A stretch of DNA of 64,000 nucleotides from the NCBI GenBank assembly GCA_003243455.1, contig QFQS01000001.1:620001-684000 (forward strand), in the 5' to 3' direction. A model generated the notes under the pieces. That model had not been told where the DNA came from and searched no databases. It saw only the letters and a program-made list of their open reading frames with translations. Source of the stretch: Cereibacter sphaeroides (lineage in GTDB: Bacteria; Pseudomonadota; Alphaproteobacteria; Rhodobacterales; Rhodobacteraceae). Both the position numbers and the translations under genes were made by a program. The stretch's first letter is position 1, and each line of letters begins with the position of its first letter. Below, piece by piece: positions 8,334-16,655 of this stretch.

Positions 8334-9428
8334 CTATTGGAACAGCACCAGCGCACTGGGGTTCCAGGCGACCTTGGCGCGGGTGCCGATGTCCAGGACC
8401 GGCCGCCCCGGCAGGTTACGCATCGACAGGCGAACCGGCGCCGGTATCCCGTCCAGCTTGACGTCGTAATAGGTCATGTCGCCGTAGTAGACGACCTCTT
8501 CGACAGCCCCTTCCGATACGCGGTCGGTCGTTGTCTGTCCGTCGTACAGGATCGTCAGCGTTTCCGGCCGGAACCCAACGCTGGCGGCCTGCCCGCTCGG
8601 CGCGCCCGGCGCCTGTGCGGCGGCGATCTCCACCCGGCCAAGCCCGCCCACCTCGACGTCGAAGCCGGTATTGGTCTGCGCCTTCACCTCGGCGGGCAGG
8701 AAGTTCATCGTGCCGATGAAATCCGCCACCTGTCGCGTCTTGGGACGGCGGTACAAGGTCTCGGGGTCGTCCAGTTGCGCGATCTGCCCCTCGAACATCA
8801 CCGCGATGCGGTCGGACATGACCAGCGCCTCTTCCTGGTCGTGCGTGACCAGAATGAAGGTGATCCCCACCTGCCGTTGCAGCTTGATCAGTTCGACCTG
8901 CATCTGCTCGCGCATCTTCTTGTCCAGCGCGGACAGCGGCTCGTCCAAGAGCAGCACCTTCGGCTTCAGGATCAGCGCGCGCGCCAGTGCCACACGCTGC
9001 CGCTGGCCACCCGACAGGGCATGGGCCGCGCGTTTGCCATAGCCGCCCAGGTTCACCATGGCCAGCGCCTCGCCGACGCGGCGCGCCATCTCTTCCTTCG
9101 ACAGCCCCGCACGGCGCAGACCAAAGCCCACGTTCTCTTCCACGGTCAGGTGCGGAAAGATCGCGTAGCTCTGGAACACCATGTTGGTCGGGCGTTTGTT
9201 GGCCGGGATGGTCTTGGCATCCTTGCCGTCGATCAGGATCGCACCGGACGAGATATCCTCGAACCCCGCGATGGTGCGCAGCAGCGTGGTCTTGCCGCAA
9301 CCCGACGGCCCCAGCAGCGAAAAGAACTCGCCCGCCCGAATCGTCGCGGTGATGCCGCGCAGCGCGTGATAGTCGCCGTAGTGCTTCTGCACATCCCGGA
9401 ACTCGATCATCGTGGGTTTCTCGGTCAC
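8334..9428 (-). CDS. potA: ABC transporter ATP-binding protein, polyamine type (PotA-like)
   Basis: ATPase of a polyamine-type importer, 364 residues. Walker A LGPSGCGKTTLLR, Q-loop region, signature LSGGQRQRVALARAL and Walker B VLLLDEPLSALD are intact; a C-terminal TOBE-like domain follows residue 280. The GTG start at 9428 overlaps the preceding permease stop by 4 bp (GTGA); ATG 9410 (MIEFRDVQKHYGDYHALRGI) is an alternative. It is last in a three-gene operon. Substrate class (spermidine/putrescine or a related organic cation) is by family only. Confidence 0.9.
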   Translation of the reverse strand: MTEKPTMIEFRDVQKHYGDYHALRGITATIRAGEFFSLLGPSGCGKTTLLRTIAGFEDISSGAILIDGKDAKTIPANKRPTNMVFQSYAIFPHLTVEENVGFGLRRAGLSKEEMARRVGEALAMVNLGGYGKRAAHALSGGQRQRVALARALILKPKVLLLDEPLSALDKKMREQMQVELIKLQRQVGITFILVTHDQEEALVMSDRIAVMFEGQIAQLDDPETLYRRPKTRQVADFIGTMNFLPAEVKAQTNTGFDVEVGGLGRVEIAAAQAPGAPSGQAASVGFRPETLTILYDGQTTTDRVSEGAVEEVVYYGDMTYYDVKLDGIPAPVRLSMRNLPGRPVLDIGTRAKVAWNPSALVLFQ

Positions 9429-10231
9429 AGGAAGCCTCCGGTATTCTTGGCGCCGGTCCGGGCGATACCCCGGCGGCGGAAAATTTCGGCGATCGACAGC
9501 AGCACGATCGACAGGCAGACAAGGATCGTCCCCAGCGCCATGATCACCGGCACCGCCTGCGGGAAGCGGAACTGCGAGAAGATGAAGACCGGCAGCGTGG
9601 TCTGCGTGCCCGCCAGGAAGAAGGCGATGATGAACTCGTCCAGGCTGATCGTGAAGGAAATCAACAGCGAAGAGATGATCCCCGGCATCACCAGCGGCAG
9701 GATGATCAGCCGGAAGGTCGAGGCAGGCGTCTCACCCAGGTCATAGGCCGCCTCCTCCAGCGACCGGTCCAGCGACTGGAAGGCCGAGGACAGGATCGCG
9801 ATGGTGAACGGCGTGCAGACCAGCACATGCCCCAGGATCACCGTAAAGATCGACAGCGGCACGCCCAACCCCAACAGCACGACCAGCAGCGAAACCGAAA
9901 CGATGATCTCGGGCAGGACCAGCGGCAGCATGATCAGACCCATGATCCCGGTCTTGTAGGGGAAGTTGTAGCGGGTCGAGGCGCGCGCGGCGCAGATACC
10001 CAGCGTCGTCGCCAGGATCGCGGTCGAAACGGCGATGATCAGGCTGTTGCGCACCGCCAGATGCAGCGGCGGGTTGTCCACCAGCGCGCCGAACCACTTG
10101 GTCGAGAAACCCGACAGCGGAAAAGCGATGACGGTCGCATCGTTGAACGCGAACAGCGGCAGCAGCGCGATCGGCGCGTAAAGAAAGATCAGATAGGCGA
10201 TCGCGTAGATCCGGAAGCCGCCACCCTTCAT
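9425..10231 (-). CDS. potC: ABC transporter permease, PotC-like
   Basis: Second inner-membrane permease of the polyamine-type importer, 268 residues and about six transmembrane helices. The ATPase-contact EAA loop reads EEAAYDLGETPASTFRLIILP. It overlaps both neighbours by 4 bp (ATGA at 10228-10231; GTGA at 9425-9428), so the three genes are tightly coupled. Confidence 0.9.
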   Translation of the reverse strand: MKGGGFRIYAIAYLIFLYAPIALLPLFAFNDATVIAFPLSGFSTKWFGALVDNPPLHLAVRNSLIIAVSTAILATTLGICAARASTRYNFPYKTGIMGLIMLPLVLPEIIVSVSLLVVLLGLGVPLSIFTVILGHVLVCTPFTIAILSSAFQSLDRSLEEAAYDLGETPASTFRLIILPLVMPGIISSLLISFTISLDEFIIAFFLAGTQTTLPVFIFSQFRFPQAVPVIMALGTILVCLSIVLLSIAEIFRRRGIARTGAKNTGGFL

Positions 10232-11118
10232 GAGCTTGGTCCCTTCAGATAGCGGCGGTTCAGGAACAGGAACAGCAGGCTGATGATCGTCACGATAGCC
10301 ATGGCGCTGACCGCGATTGCGGAGCCCAGCGGATAGTTGTCGAGCTTCAGGTACTGCAGCTGGATCAGGTTCGCGACCATCCGCCCCTCTGGTCCGCCGA
10401 CCAGTTGCGGCGTCACATAGTCGCCGATGGTCGGGATGAACACGATCAGCACCGCCGAGATCACGCCCGGCATGGCCAGCGGCAGCGTCACCCGCAGGAA
10501 GGTCATGAACCGGCTTTCGCCCAGGTCTTGCCCGGCCTCAAGCAGCGAACGGTCGATCTTCTCCAGGGCGACATAGATCGGCAGGATCGCGAAAGGCGCA
10601 TAGGCATGGGCCAGCGCCACGACGATGGCGCCCACGTTGTAGTTGATCCATTGCAGCGGCTCGCTGATGATCCCTAGCCCTAAGAGGCCGCTGTTGACCA
10701 CGCCGTTATAGCCCAGGATCACCTTCCACAGGAAAACCCGGATCAGGTAGCTGGTCCAGAACGGGATGGTGATCAGGAACAGCCACAGCGACTTCCGAGA
10801 AGGGTCGACGTGGAACGACACGAAGTAGGCCACCGGAAAGGCCAGCAGCACCGTCACCACGGTAACCGTCAGCGATACGAACAGCGACCGCAGCATGACC
10901 GTGCGATACAACTCGTTCGTCCAGGCCTCGACGTAGTTGGCGAAGGTGAACTTGCGGATGATCTCCAGATAGCCGTCGGTCAGGAAGCTGTAGAGAAAGA
11001 TCGTTCCCAGCGGCGCTGCCAGCAGCAGGATCGCGTAAAGCGCCGTCGGGCTTATCATCAAAAGCCCATTGGCCGCCTCTGACCGGCGGGGCCGGTTCAG
11101 AACTTCCCCAGACGCCAT
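10228..11118 (-). CDS. potB: ABC transporter permease, PotB-like
   Basis: First permease of the importer, 296 residues, about six helices, EAA loop LEAGQDLGESRFMTFLRVTL. The ATG at 11118 is preceded by AGGGGGC, a good ribosome binding site. It is the first gene of the operon. No periplasmic binding protein is encoded on either side, so the receptor must be elsewhere in the genome or have been lost. Confidence 0.9.
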   Translation of the reverse strand: MASGEVLNRPRRSEAANGLLMISPTALYAILLLAAPLGTIFLYSFLTDGYLEIIRKFTFANYVEAWTNELYRTVMLRSLFVSLTVTVVTVLLAFPVAYFVSFHVDPSRKSLWLFLITIPFWTSYLIRVFLWKVILGYNGVVNSGLLGLGIISEPLQWINYNVGAIVVALAHAYAPFAILPIYVALEKIDRSLLEAGQDLGESRFMTFLRVTLPLAMPGVISAVLIVFIPTIGDYVTPQLVGGPEGRMVANLIQLQYLKLDNYPLGSAIAVSAMAIVTIISLLFLFLNRRYLKGPSS

Positions 11119-11215
11119 GTTGCCCCCTGTCGCAACCTTCTTAGGCGTTTTGTTGCACAGCGGATGTGGTCTGAAAAGGGGGCGTTAGGCTTTTGATCAA
11201 ATGGCGGCATCAAAA

Positions 11216-11244
11216 TTGCCCGGCAATTCAGCATTGCCGGGCAA
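11216..11244 (-). terminator. Perfect 11-bp hairpin between the 85-residue ORF and the importer operon
   Basis: TTGCCCGGCAA (11216-11226) pairs perfectly with TTGCCGGGCAA (11234-11244) across a 7-nt loop. Reading on the minus strand it is followed by TTTTGATG, so it most likely terminates the short gene at 11303-11560 before potB. It could also attenuate read-through into the importer. Confidence 0.6.
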
Positions 11245-11302
11245 ATCAGCCTTGTATCAGCCACGATAACAGGCACCAGGGGGCGGTGGTCCGCCCCTCG
11301 CT

Positions 11303-11560
11303 CTAGCGGATCACGGCCTCGACCATGATCGCGCGTTTTTTCAACTCGGCATAAAGCGCAGGCAAAACACGGGTTTGGCTGACCGCGCGCGACAGGGCAT
11401 CAGACAAACGTCTCTCGTCGGTCAGCGCCTGCGTCACGCGCCAGACCATGCGGCGGGCCACACCATCGTCATAGACGATCTCGGTCGCGCCCGAACGGCC
11501 TTTGCGGAATCCAAGGAAAACACTACCCCCGTGGGGGGCATGAAATGCGGACTGTCCCAT
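11303..11560 (-). CDS. Hypothetical small protein
   Basis: I do not recognise this 85-residue protein (MGQSAFHAPHGGSVFLGFRK to the end ELKKRAIMVEAVIR). It has no signal peptide or membrane segment; its second half is basic and probably helical. The frame is open to 11614, but a GAGAGAG stretch suits ATG 11560. It is followed by a terminator-like hairpin, which supports it being a separate transcription unit. Confidence 0.5.
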   Translation of the reverse strand: MGQSAFHAPHGGSVFLGFRKGRSGATEIVYDDGVARRMVWRVTQALTDERRLSDALSRAVSQTRVLPALYAELKKRAIMVEAVIR

Positions 11561-11692
11561 TTTGGGCTCTCTCGTTTTTTGCTCGATGAGCAGATGATGC
11601 GCGCCGGGCTTCAACTGGTCAATGCAAGTCTAAACAAAGACTGGGTGAATCCGAATCATCCCCGCACAAGTGCAACATCGCTGCAACAGGGA

Positions 11693-13114
11693 TCAGATGC
11701 TCAGTTCCTGTGGCGGGTTGGACAGAAGCCGCGCGATGGTGGCGATGCCTGCCTCGAAACGCGGTCTCGGCATGGCGCCCGAGACGGCAAGGCGCACAGC
11801 ATTCGGCGCACGTCCGTGGTTCAGGGCATATGTATCGGACGACCGCATCAGCACACCCTCGGCCTCTGCCGCGCGCATGAAACTGGAGGCTCGCCAGCCA
11901 CGTGGCATCCGCAGCCAGACGAAGGGCAGACCGGGCAGCCAGGAGATGTCATAGGCCCCGAGCATGTTCACCACCATCTGCAGGCGCGGGGCCAGTTCGG
12001 CCTGCACGGAGGCACGGATCTTTTCCGCATCGCCGCTGACGATCAGGTCAAGGCACAGGTCTGACACCGGGCGGGCAAGGGCAAAGAAAGCATGCTGCGC
12101 CACCATTCGCCCCGTTTCTCCCTTGCCGGTCGGACAAACGACATAGCCGAAACGCAAGGCGGCCGAGACAGATTTCGACAGGCTTCCGACATACCATGTC
12201 CGCTCTGGCGCCAGCGCGCGAAGCTGCGGCAACTGGCTCTTCGCCACCGAATAGCAATCGTCCTCAACTATCTGTAGGTCATGCGCGCGGGCAATCCGCG
12301 TGATGGCGGCACGCCGTTCGGGCCCCATGCTGACCGCCGTCGGATTTTGCCCCTGTGGCGTCAGACACAACAGTTGCGCAGTAGAGTGCCTGCGGCAGGC
12401 AGCCTCCAGCGCGTCCGGTCGCACCCCCTCGCCATCCATCTCCAGCGCGACGGGTTCGGCGCGCAGAAGCGCGGCGGCATGGCGGACGCCGGAATAGGCA
12501 AGATCCTCCAGCAGGACGATCGGCTTTTCTCCGCGCAGGCAGGCTTGCATGACCACGCTGATCGCATTCTGCCCACCGTTCACCAACACGACGTCCTCGG
12601 TGCCGATCGGCCCCAGAACCCGATCCGACAGCCAGTCGACCACTGCCGTCCGCAGCGGCGCCTCGGCGCGCTGGCTGGGATAGGTCAGCCAGTCAGGCCC
12701 CATCCGGTCGGCGATGCCGCGCAACGCGCGGGCGAAGGCCACACCCTGTCCCACATCGGGCAACTGCGGCGCGCCAAGATCGACAACCTTTGTATCAGGC
12801 TCGATATACAACCCGTGCGGCGCCTTGGCCTTTGCCGCAGTCGCGGCCACGAATGTACCTCGTCCCACCTCGCCCGACAGCAACCCGTCCTGCATCACCA
12901 TCTGATAGGCGCGCGCAACGGTGCCGGGGGTCATTTTCAGCCGCCATGCGAGGTTCCGTACGGTGGGCAGGCGCGCCCCCTCGGTCAGTTCACCTTCGCG
13001 AACCGCAGAACGCAACGCATCGGCCAGCGCCATGTACTTGGGTCCGGCGAATTGACTCAGATCAGGCTGCCAAATTGTATCGGTCACAACTTTGCCTCTT
13101 TGCGAGTCATCCAC
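11693..13114 (-). CDS. MocR-type GntR/aminotransferase-fold transcriptional regulator
   Basis: Regulator with an N-terminal GntR winged helix (about 25-90; LPTVRNLAWRLKMTPGTVAR) fused to a PLP-dependent fold-type I aminotransferase domain. The predicted PLP lysine is in GSLSKSVSAALRFG; the cofactor-contact motifs NGGQNAISVV and EDDCYSVAK are also present. 473 residues from ATG 13114, or 464 from GTG 13087, which has AGAGG upstream. It is divergent from the DUF1127 gene, and the 64 bp between them contain repeated TTGTATC motifs, so autoregulation plus control of the neighbour is likely. Confidence 0.9.
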   Translation of the reverse strand: MDDSQRGKVVTDTIWQPDLSQFAGPKYMALADALRSAVREGELTEGARLPTVRNLAWRLKMTPGTVARAYQMVMQDGLLSGEVGRGTFVAATAAKAKAPHGLYIEPDTKVVDLGAPQLPDVGQGVAFARALRGIADRMGPDWLTYPSQRAEAPLRTAVVDWLSDRVLGPIGTEDVVLVNGGQNAISVVMQACLRGEKPIVLLEDLAYSGVRHAAALLRAEPVALEMDGEGVRPDALEAACRRHSTAQLLCLTPQGQNPTAVSMGPERRAAITRIARAHDLQIVEDDCYSVAKSQLPQLRALAPERTWYVGSLSKSVSAALRFGYVVCPTGKGETGRMVAQHAFFALARPVSDLCLDLIVSGDAEKIRASVQAELAPRLQMVVNMLGAYDISWLPGLPFVWLRMPRGWRASSFMRAAEAEGVLMRSSDTYALNHGRAPNAVRLAVSGAMPRPRFEAGIATIARLLSNPPQELSI

Positions 13115-13162
13115 GATCTTGTATCACTACAATACCGAAAACAACGAATTGTATCAACACAA
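13075..13162. promoter_or_regulatory. Candidate MocR operator: repeated TTGTATC elements
   Basis: TTGTATC occurs at 13075-13081, 13119-13125 and 13149-13155. The last two are extended to TTGTATCA and are exactly 30 bp apart, about three helical turns. The middle copy is part of a dyad TTGTA-TCAC-TACAA (13119-13132), and the third has a partial dyad partner ACACAA. Direct repeats of this kind are typical MocR binding sites, and all lie in or beside the MocR/DUF1127 divergent promoter. Confidence 0.65.
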
Positions 13163-13178
13163 ATCGAAAAGGTGTAAC

Positions 13179-13385
13179 ATGCGCTCCCGCCTCTCCGCCC
13201 CGCCCGTTCTCGGCCTGAACGGGTTCCTCCGTTCCCAGTCGGTCCTTGGTGTGGTCCGGTATTGGGTGGCGCGACGCAACACCCGACTTAATCTTTCGCG
13301 GCTTGATGCGCACCTGCTGCGCGATATCGGCCTGAACGAAAGAGACGTCACCGCTGAATGCACAAAGCCATTCTGGCGCGACTGA
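13179..13385 (+). CDS. DUF1127 domain small protein
   Basis: Small basic cytoplasmic protein, 68 residues, with the DUF1127 core near the C-terminus (LSRLDAHLLRDIGLNERDVTAE). In alphaproteobacteria DUF1127 proteins have been linked to phosphate, RNA and stress responses. ATG 13179 has AAAGG upstream. It is divergent from the MocR regulator across the TTGTATC repeats and is closed by a strong terminator, so it looks like a single-gene target of that regulator. Confidence 0.85.
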   Translation: MRSRLSAPPVLGLNGFLRSQSVLGVVRYWVARRNTRLNLSRLDAHLLRDIGLNERDVTAECTKPFWRD

Positions 13386-13428
13386 TCGCGCTGGTCCGCG
13401 ACCGACCCTGATCGGTAACCCCAGACTT

Positions 13429-13459
13429 GGGCCGGGCTTGTCCCGGCCCTATTTTATTT
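13429..13459 (+). terminator. Strong intrinsic terminator after the DUF1127 gene
   Basis: GGGCCGGG (13429-13436) pairs with CCCGGCCC (13442-13449), 5-nt loop, followed by TATTTTATTT. It overlaps the last codons of the convergent acyltransferase gene. Confidence 0.85.
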
Positions 13460-15379
13460 GCTGGCGAGGCTGCGGCCCAAAGGTGCAAGCCAGTTCACCT
13501 GCGCAATACGCCGGCCAAAAAAGTCGGCGCCTTCAGCCGTCGTGTGGCCGTAGTCGAAGAAATACTTGCCCAACTGCGACGAGACACCATAGCAGACCTG
13601 TTTGCCCGCATCGCAGATATACTTTTCACGATCCAGCACCGCGACCCCTTCGGCCCTCGCAATCGCGCGCAGCTTAGTGTTCACCATGCCCTTGCGCTGT
13701 ATTAGATGATCGTCCCAGTAGGCGTCGTTGATCTCTTGTGCCAGCCCAGGGATGTCGCCTTGTTCCAGTTCGTCCAATTTCGGCAGGATCATGCTGTCCG
13801 CAAGGTTGAAGGTTATGTCGCCCGCGAATTCGGGCGTGTTCAGCACGATCACCGGAGTCTTACCTGCCGCCTTGATGCGCTGAACCAGTCGGGGCATGGA
13901 CTGAAGGCTGAATACCGATTGACGCGAAGCAAGCAGAACGAAGTCCGCATCGCGAAAGTTCGGGCTGACCAGCAGATCATCCACGTCCTTGGTATTATAG
14001 ACCTGCCCCATGAACAACGCGACCTGATAGGTCCGGGTGATGACCGGGCTTGAATCGAGCGCGCTGAACATGTCGCGGGCATGGGAATTTCCGAACACCA
14101 GCAGCTTGACCCGTTTGTCCTGAGTGAACCACGGCATGCGGTCATAGTCGTTGGCCGTGATCGCATATCCTCCGTCGCCCGAGCGTTTCTTCAGTTCCGC
14201 CCAGGCCTCTTTCTGCAAAACCTTGTTGTCCCATTCATAGGACGCAAGCCTGTCTGCATCGAAACGCCCGGGGAAGCCGTCCAGATTCATCGTCACCGCA
14301 GCCATCATGGCAAGAACCGCGCCAGCGACACCGCTGGCCAGGAAAACGAAACGGCGGCTTACGAATGGCTCACCAGAGCGGGCGCGGAACGGCCGCTCGA
14401 CATAGGCCCAGGTTCCCCACGCCAGCAGCAACGCCGCTGCGGACAATCCCAGCATTACGGCCAACGGCGGCTCCTCCAGTCTGCCTATTCGGGCGAAGGC
14501 GAACAGCGGCTGGTGCCAGAGGTAGGCAGAATAGCTGACCAGCCCAATCCCGACAAAGGGTCGCCAGGACAAGATACGGCTGGTCAGCGTGCCTTCAGCA
14601 GCGAACAGGATGATAAGCACCACACCGCCGACCGGCAACAGCCCATAGAAAGATGGCATCGGTGTCGCCTCGGTAAAGGTCGCCATCGCAACCAGAACCA
14701 TGACAAGACCCGCCGCGCTGGCGATATTGCTGGACCAGCCCCCACGCCCCTGCAACGCCAGGGCGCACAGCGACCCCGCCAGCAGTTCCCACATCCGGCT
14801 GGGCAGAAGGAAGAAGTTTCCCGACGGATCGTGGCGCGAGAACCACTGGCTGAATATCAGACTTGCCAGCGCTATGACCGCCAACACCAGCCCGGTCTTG
14901 CCGCGGGCATAGCGCCACAACATCCACAGCAGTAGCGGGAACAGCACATAATACTGCTCCTCCACCGACAGGCTCCAGGTGTGCAACAGCGGCTTTTCAC
15001 CCGCCGGACCGTCAAAATAGTCGGTCTCGATCCAGAAGAAGATGTTCGAGACGAAAAACACCACCGCCAGGATGCTTTGTCCCATGTCCTCAAGCTGCCA
15101 GGGCAGCATCCAGGCCCAGGCGAAGGGCAGACTGCACAGGATCACGAAGAACAGTGCAGGCAGGATGCGTCTGGCGCGGCGATCGTAGAATTTCAGGATC
15201 GAGAAACGGTCCGCAGCCAGGTCATCCAGCAGGATCGAGGTGATAAGATAGCCCGAGATTACGAAGAATACATCGACGCCCAGAAAACCGCCGGCAAATC
15301 CCGGCATTCCGGCGTGGAAAAGAATGACTGGCAATACGGCGACGGCGCGAAGGCCATCAATCTCTGATCTGTAACGCAT
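13454..15379 (-). CDS. Acyltransferase-3/SGNH-hydrolase fusion (OafA/YrhL-like)
   Basis: Inner-membrane O-acyltransferase, 641 residues. The acyltransferase-3 domain (MRYRSEIDGLRAVAVLPVIL, then about ten helices to residue ~375) is followed by a periplasmic SGNH-like domain with FGNSHARD as block I and DYGHTTAEGA near the end as the Asp/His block. Such fusions acetylate surface polysaccharides. Block I has GNSH where GDSH is common. ATG 15379 is preferred because family members begin with this motif; a GTG at 15391 is also in frame. Acceptor unknown, though capsule genes lie 3.5 kb away. Confidence 0.88.
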   Translation of the reverse strand: MRYRSEIDGLRAVAVLPVILFHAGMPGFAGGFLGVDVFFVISGYLITSILLDDLAADRFSILKFYDRRARRILPALFFVILCSLPFAWAWMLPWQLEDMGQSILAVVFFVSNIFFWIETDYFDGPAGEKPLLHTWSLSVEEQYYVLFPLLLWMLWRYARGKTGLVLAVIALASLIFSQWFSRHDPSGNFFLLPSRMWELLAGSLCALALQGRGGWSSNIASAAGLVMVLVAMATFTEATPMPSFYGLLPVGGVVLIILFAAEGTLTSRILSWRPFVGIGLVSYSAYLWHQPLFAFARIGRLEEPPLAVMLGLSAAALLLAWGTWAYVERPFRARSGEPFVSRRFVFLASGVAGAVLAMMAAVTMNLDGFPGRFDADRLASYEWDNKVLQKEAWAELKKRSGDGGYAITANDYDRMPWFTQDKRVKLLVFGNSHARDMFSALDSSPVITRTYQVALFMGQVYNTKDVDDLLVSPNFRDADFVLLASRQSVFSLQSMPRLVQRIKAAGKTPVIVLNTPEFAGDITFNLADSMILPKLDELEQGDIPGLAQEINDAYWDDHLIQRKGMVNTKLRAIARAEGVAVLDREKYICDAGKQVCYGVSSQLGKYFFDYGHTTAEGADFFGRRIAQVNWLAPLGRSLASK

Positions 15380-15490
15380 CGTCTGACCCACTCGGCAACG
15401 AGTTCGAACGATGACCCCGTATCGGGCGCATCATGCACGACCTAGACGGGTATTGTTACAGATAGAAAACAACCCAGGCGGATTCATGCG

Positions 15491-15517
15491 AAAGGCGCGC
15501 CCAATGGGCGCGCCTTT
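15491..15517 (-). terminator. Terminator of the rplM-rpsI operon
   Basis: Perfect 12-bp stem AAAGGCGCGCCC (15491-15502) / GGGCGCGCCTTT (15506-15517) with a 3-nt loop, 18 bp beyond the rpsI stop. The poly-T is only the TTT at the end of the stem, so termination strength is uncertain. Confidence 0.65.
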
Positions 15518-15535
15518 GCACAGTTGTCGGAAAAA

Positions 15536-16021
15536 TCAGCGCTTCGAGAACTGGAAGCTGCGGCGGGCCTTGGCCTTACCGTATTTCTTACGCTCAACCA
15601 CGCGGCTGTCGCGGGTCAGGAAGCCAGCGGCCTTGAGCGCCCCACGCAGGGCGGGTTCGTAGAGCTGCAGCGCTTTCGAAATGCCGTGCTTCACCGCACC
15701 GGCCTGGCCCGACAGACCACCACCGGCAACGGTGGCGTTGACATCGAACTGGCCTTCCACGTTCGCAACCGTGAAGGGCTGGCGCAGGATCATCTGCAGA
15801 ACGGGACGCGCGAAGTATTCCGGCATCGTCTTGCCGTTCACGACGACCTTGCCGGAACCCGGCTTGATCCAGACGCGGGCGACGGCGTTCTTGCGCTTGC
15901 CGGTCGCATAGGCGCGGCCCAGCTTGTCACGCACCGCAACGCGGGGCGCTGCAACTTCCGCAACCGGAGCCGTTTCGTTCACGACCGACTTCAGGTCGTC
16001 GAGGGATTTGATGTCAGCCAT
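15536..16021 (-). CDS. rpsI: 30S ribosomal protein S9
   Basis: Small-subunit protein whose C-terminal basic tail reaches the ribosomal P site. 161 residues, about 30 longer than E. coli S9 because of an N-terminal extension (MADIKSLDDLKSVVNETAPV) usual in alphaproteobacteria. The core GRAYATGKRKNAVARVWIKP and the C-terminal KKYGKAKARRSFQFSKR are diagnostic. It starts 2 bp after the rplM stop, in the conserved rplM-rpsI operon. Confidence 0.98.
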   Translation of the reverse strand: MADIKSLDDLKSVVNETAPVAEVAAPRVAVRDKLGRAYATGKRKNAVARVWIKPGSGKVVVNGKTMPEYFARPVLQMILRQPFTVANVEGQFDVNATVAGGGLSGQAGAVKHGISKALQLYEPALRGALKAAGFLTRDSRVVERKKYGKAKARRSFQFSKR

Positions 16022-16023
16022 GC

Positions 16024-16488
16024 TCAGGCGCTCCGGGTGTTCTTCGGGTTCATCGACGCAAGGTCGAGAACGGTGGGCTGCTGGGCCTCATGCGGATGCT
16101 CGGCACCGGCATAGACGCGCAGGTTGGTCATCTGCTGGCGGCCAAGACGGTTGCGGGTGATCATACGCTCGACCGCTTTCTCGACCACGCGCTCGGGGTG
16201 GGCGCCATCCAGCACCTGACCGGCGGTGCGGAACTTGATCCCGCCCGGATAGCCGGTGTGCCAGTAGTAACGCTTGTCCGCGCGCTTGTTGCCGGTCATC
16301 TGGATCTTGTCGGCGTTGATGACGATCACGTTGTCGCCCATGTCCATGTGCGGCGTGAAGGTCGGCTTGTTCTTGCCGCGCAGGATATTGGCGACGATGG
16401 TCGCAAGCCGGCCCAGAACGATGCCTTCGGCGTCGATCAGAACCCACTTCTTCTGAATATCCGCAGGCGTTGCGGTAAAGGTTTTCAT
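16024..16488 (-). CDS. rplM: 50S ribosomal protein L13
   Basis: Large-subunit assembly protein, 154 residues from ATG 16488 (MKTFTATPADIQKKWVLIDA), preceded by GAGAGA. The upstream open extension to 16572 overlaps the predicted promoter and is not coding. The motifs GLRATIVANILRGK-like GRLATIVANILRGKNKPTF and HTGYPGGIK are characteristic of L13. Confidence 0.98.
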   Translation of the reverse strand: MKTFTATPADIQKKWVLIDAEGIVLGRLATIVANILRGKNKPTFTPHMDMGDNVIVINADKIQMTGNKRADKRYYWHTGYPGGIKFRTAGQVLDGAHPERVVEKAVERMITRNRLGRQQMTNLRVYAGAEHPHEAQQPTVLDLASMNPKNTRSA

Positions 16489-16511
16489 GTGCATCTCTCT
16501 CGCGTGGAGAA

Positions 16512-16525
16512 GGGCCAAAAGGCCC
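16512..16525 (-). promoter_or_regulatory. Small hairpin in the rplM leader
   Basis: GGGCC-N4-GGCCC forms a 5-bp stem with a 4-nt loop in the predicted 5' UTR, about 24 nt before the rplM ATG. L13 or S9 autoregulation through a leader RNA is known in other bacteria; here it is only a possibility. Confidence 0.3.
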
Positions 16526-16543
16526 CGAAATCTCGGATGGGGG

Positions 16544-16572
16544 TATATGTCGCAGCCAGTTTGCACAGTCAA
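16544..16572 (-). promoter_or_regulatory. Predicted sigma-70-type promoter of rplM-rpsI
   Basis: On the minus strand TTGACT (16567-16572) and CATATA (16544-16549) are separated by 17 bp, close to the housekeeping consensus. The predicted transcript start near 16537 gives a leader of about 50 nt. Confidence 0.65.
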
Positions 16573-16655
16573 GTGCGATATGCGAGTTTTAATATAGTAA
16601 ATTCAATATCTTACAATAAAGGTATAATAATACCCCATAAAATTTAAACTCTCGG

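Noticed and set aside
8304..9746. 480-codon plus-strand frame over the importer ATPase
   Set aside because: Antisense to potA with intact Walker and signature motifs.
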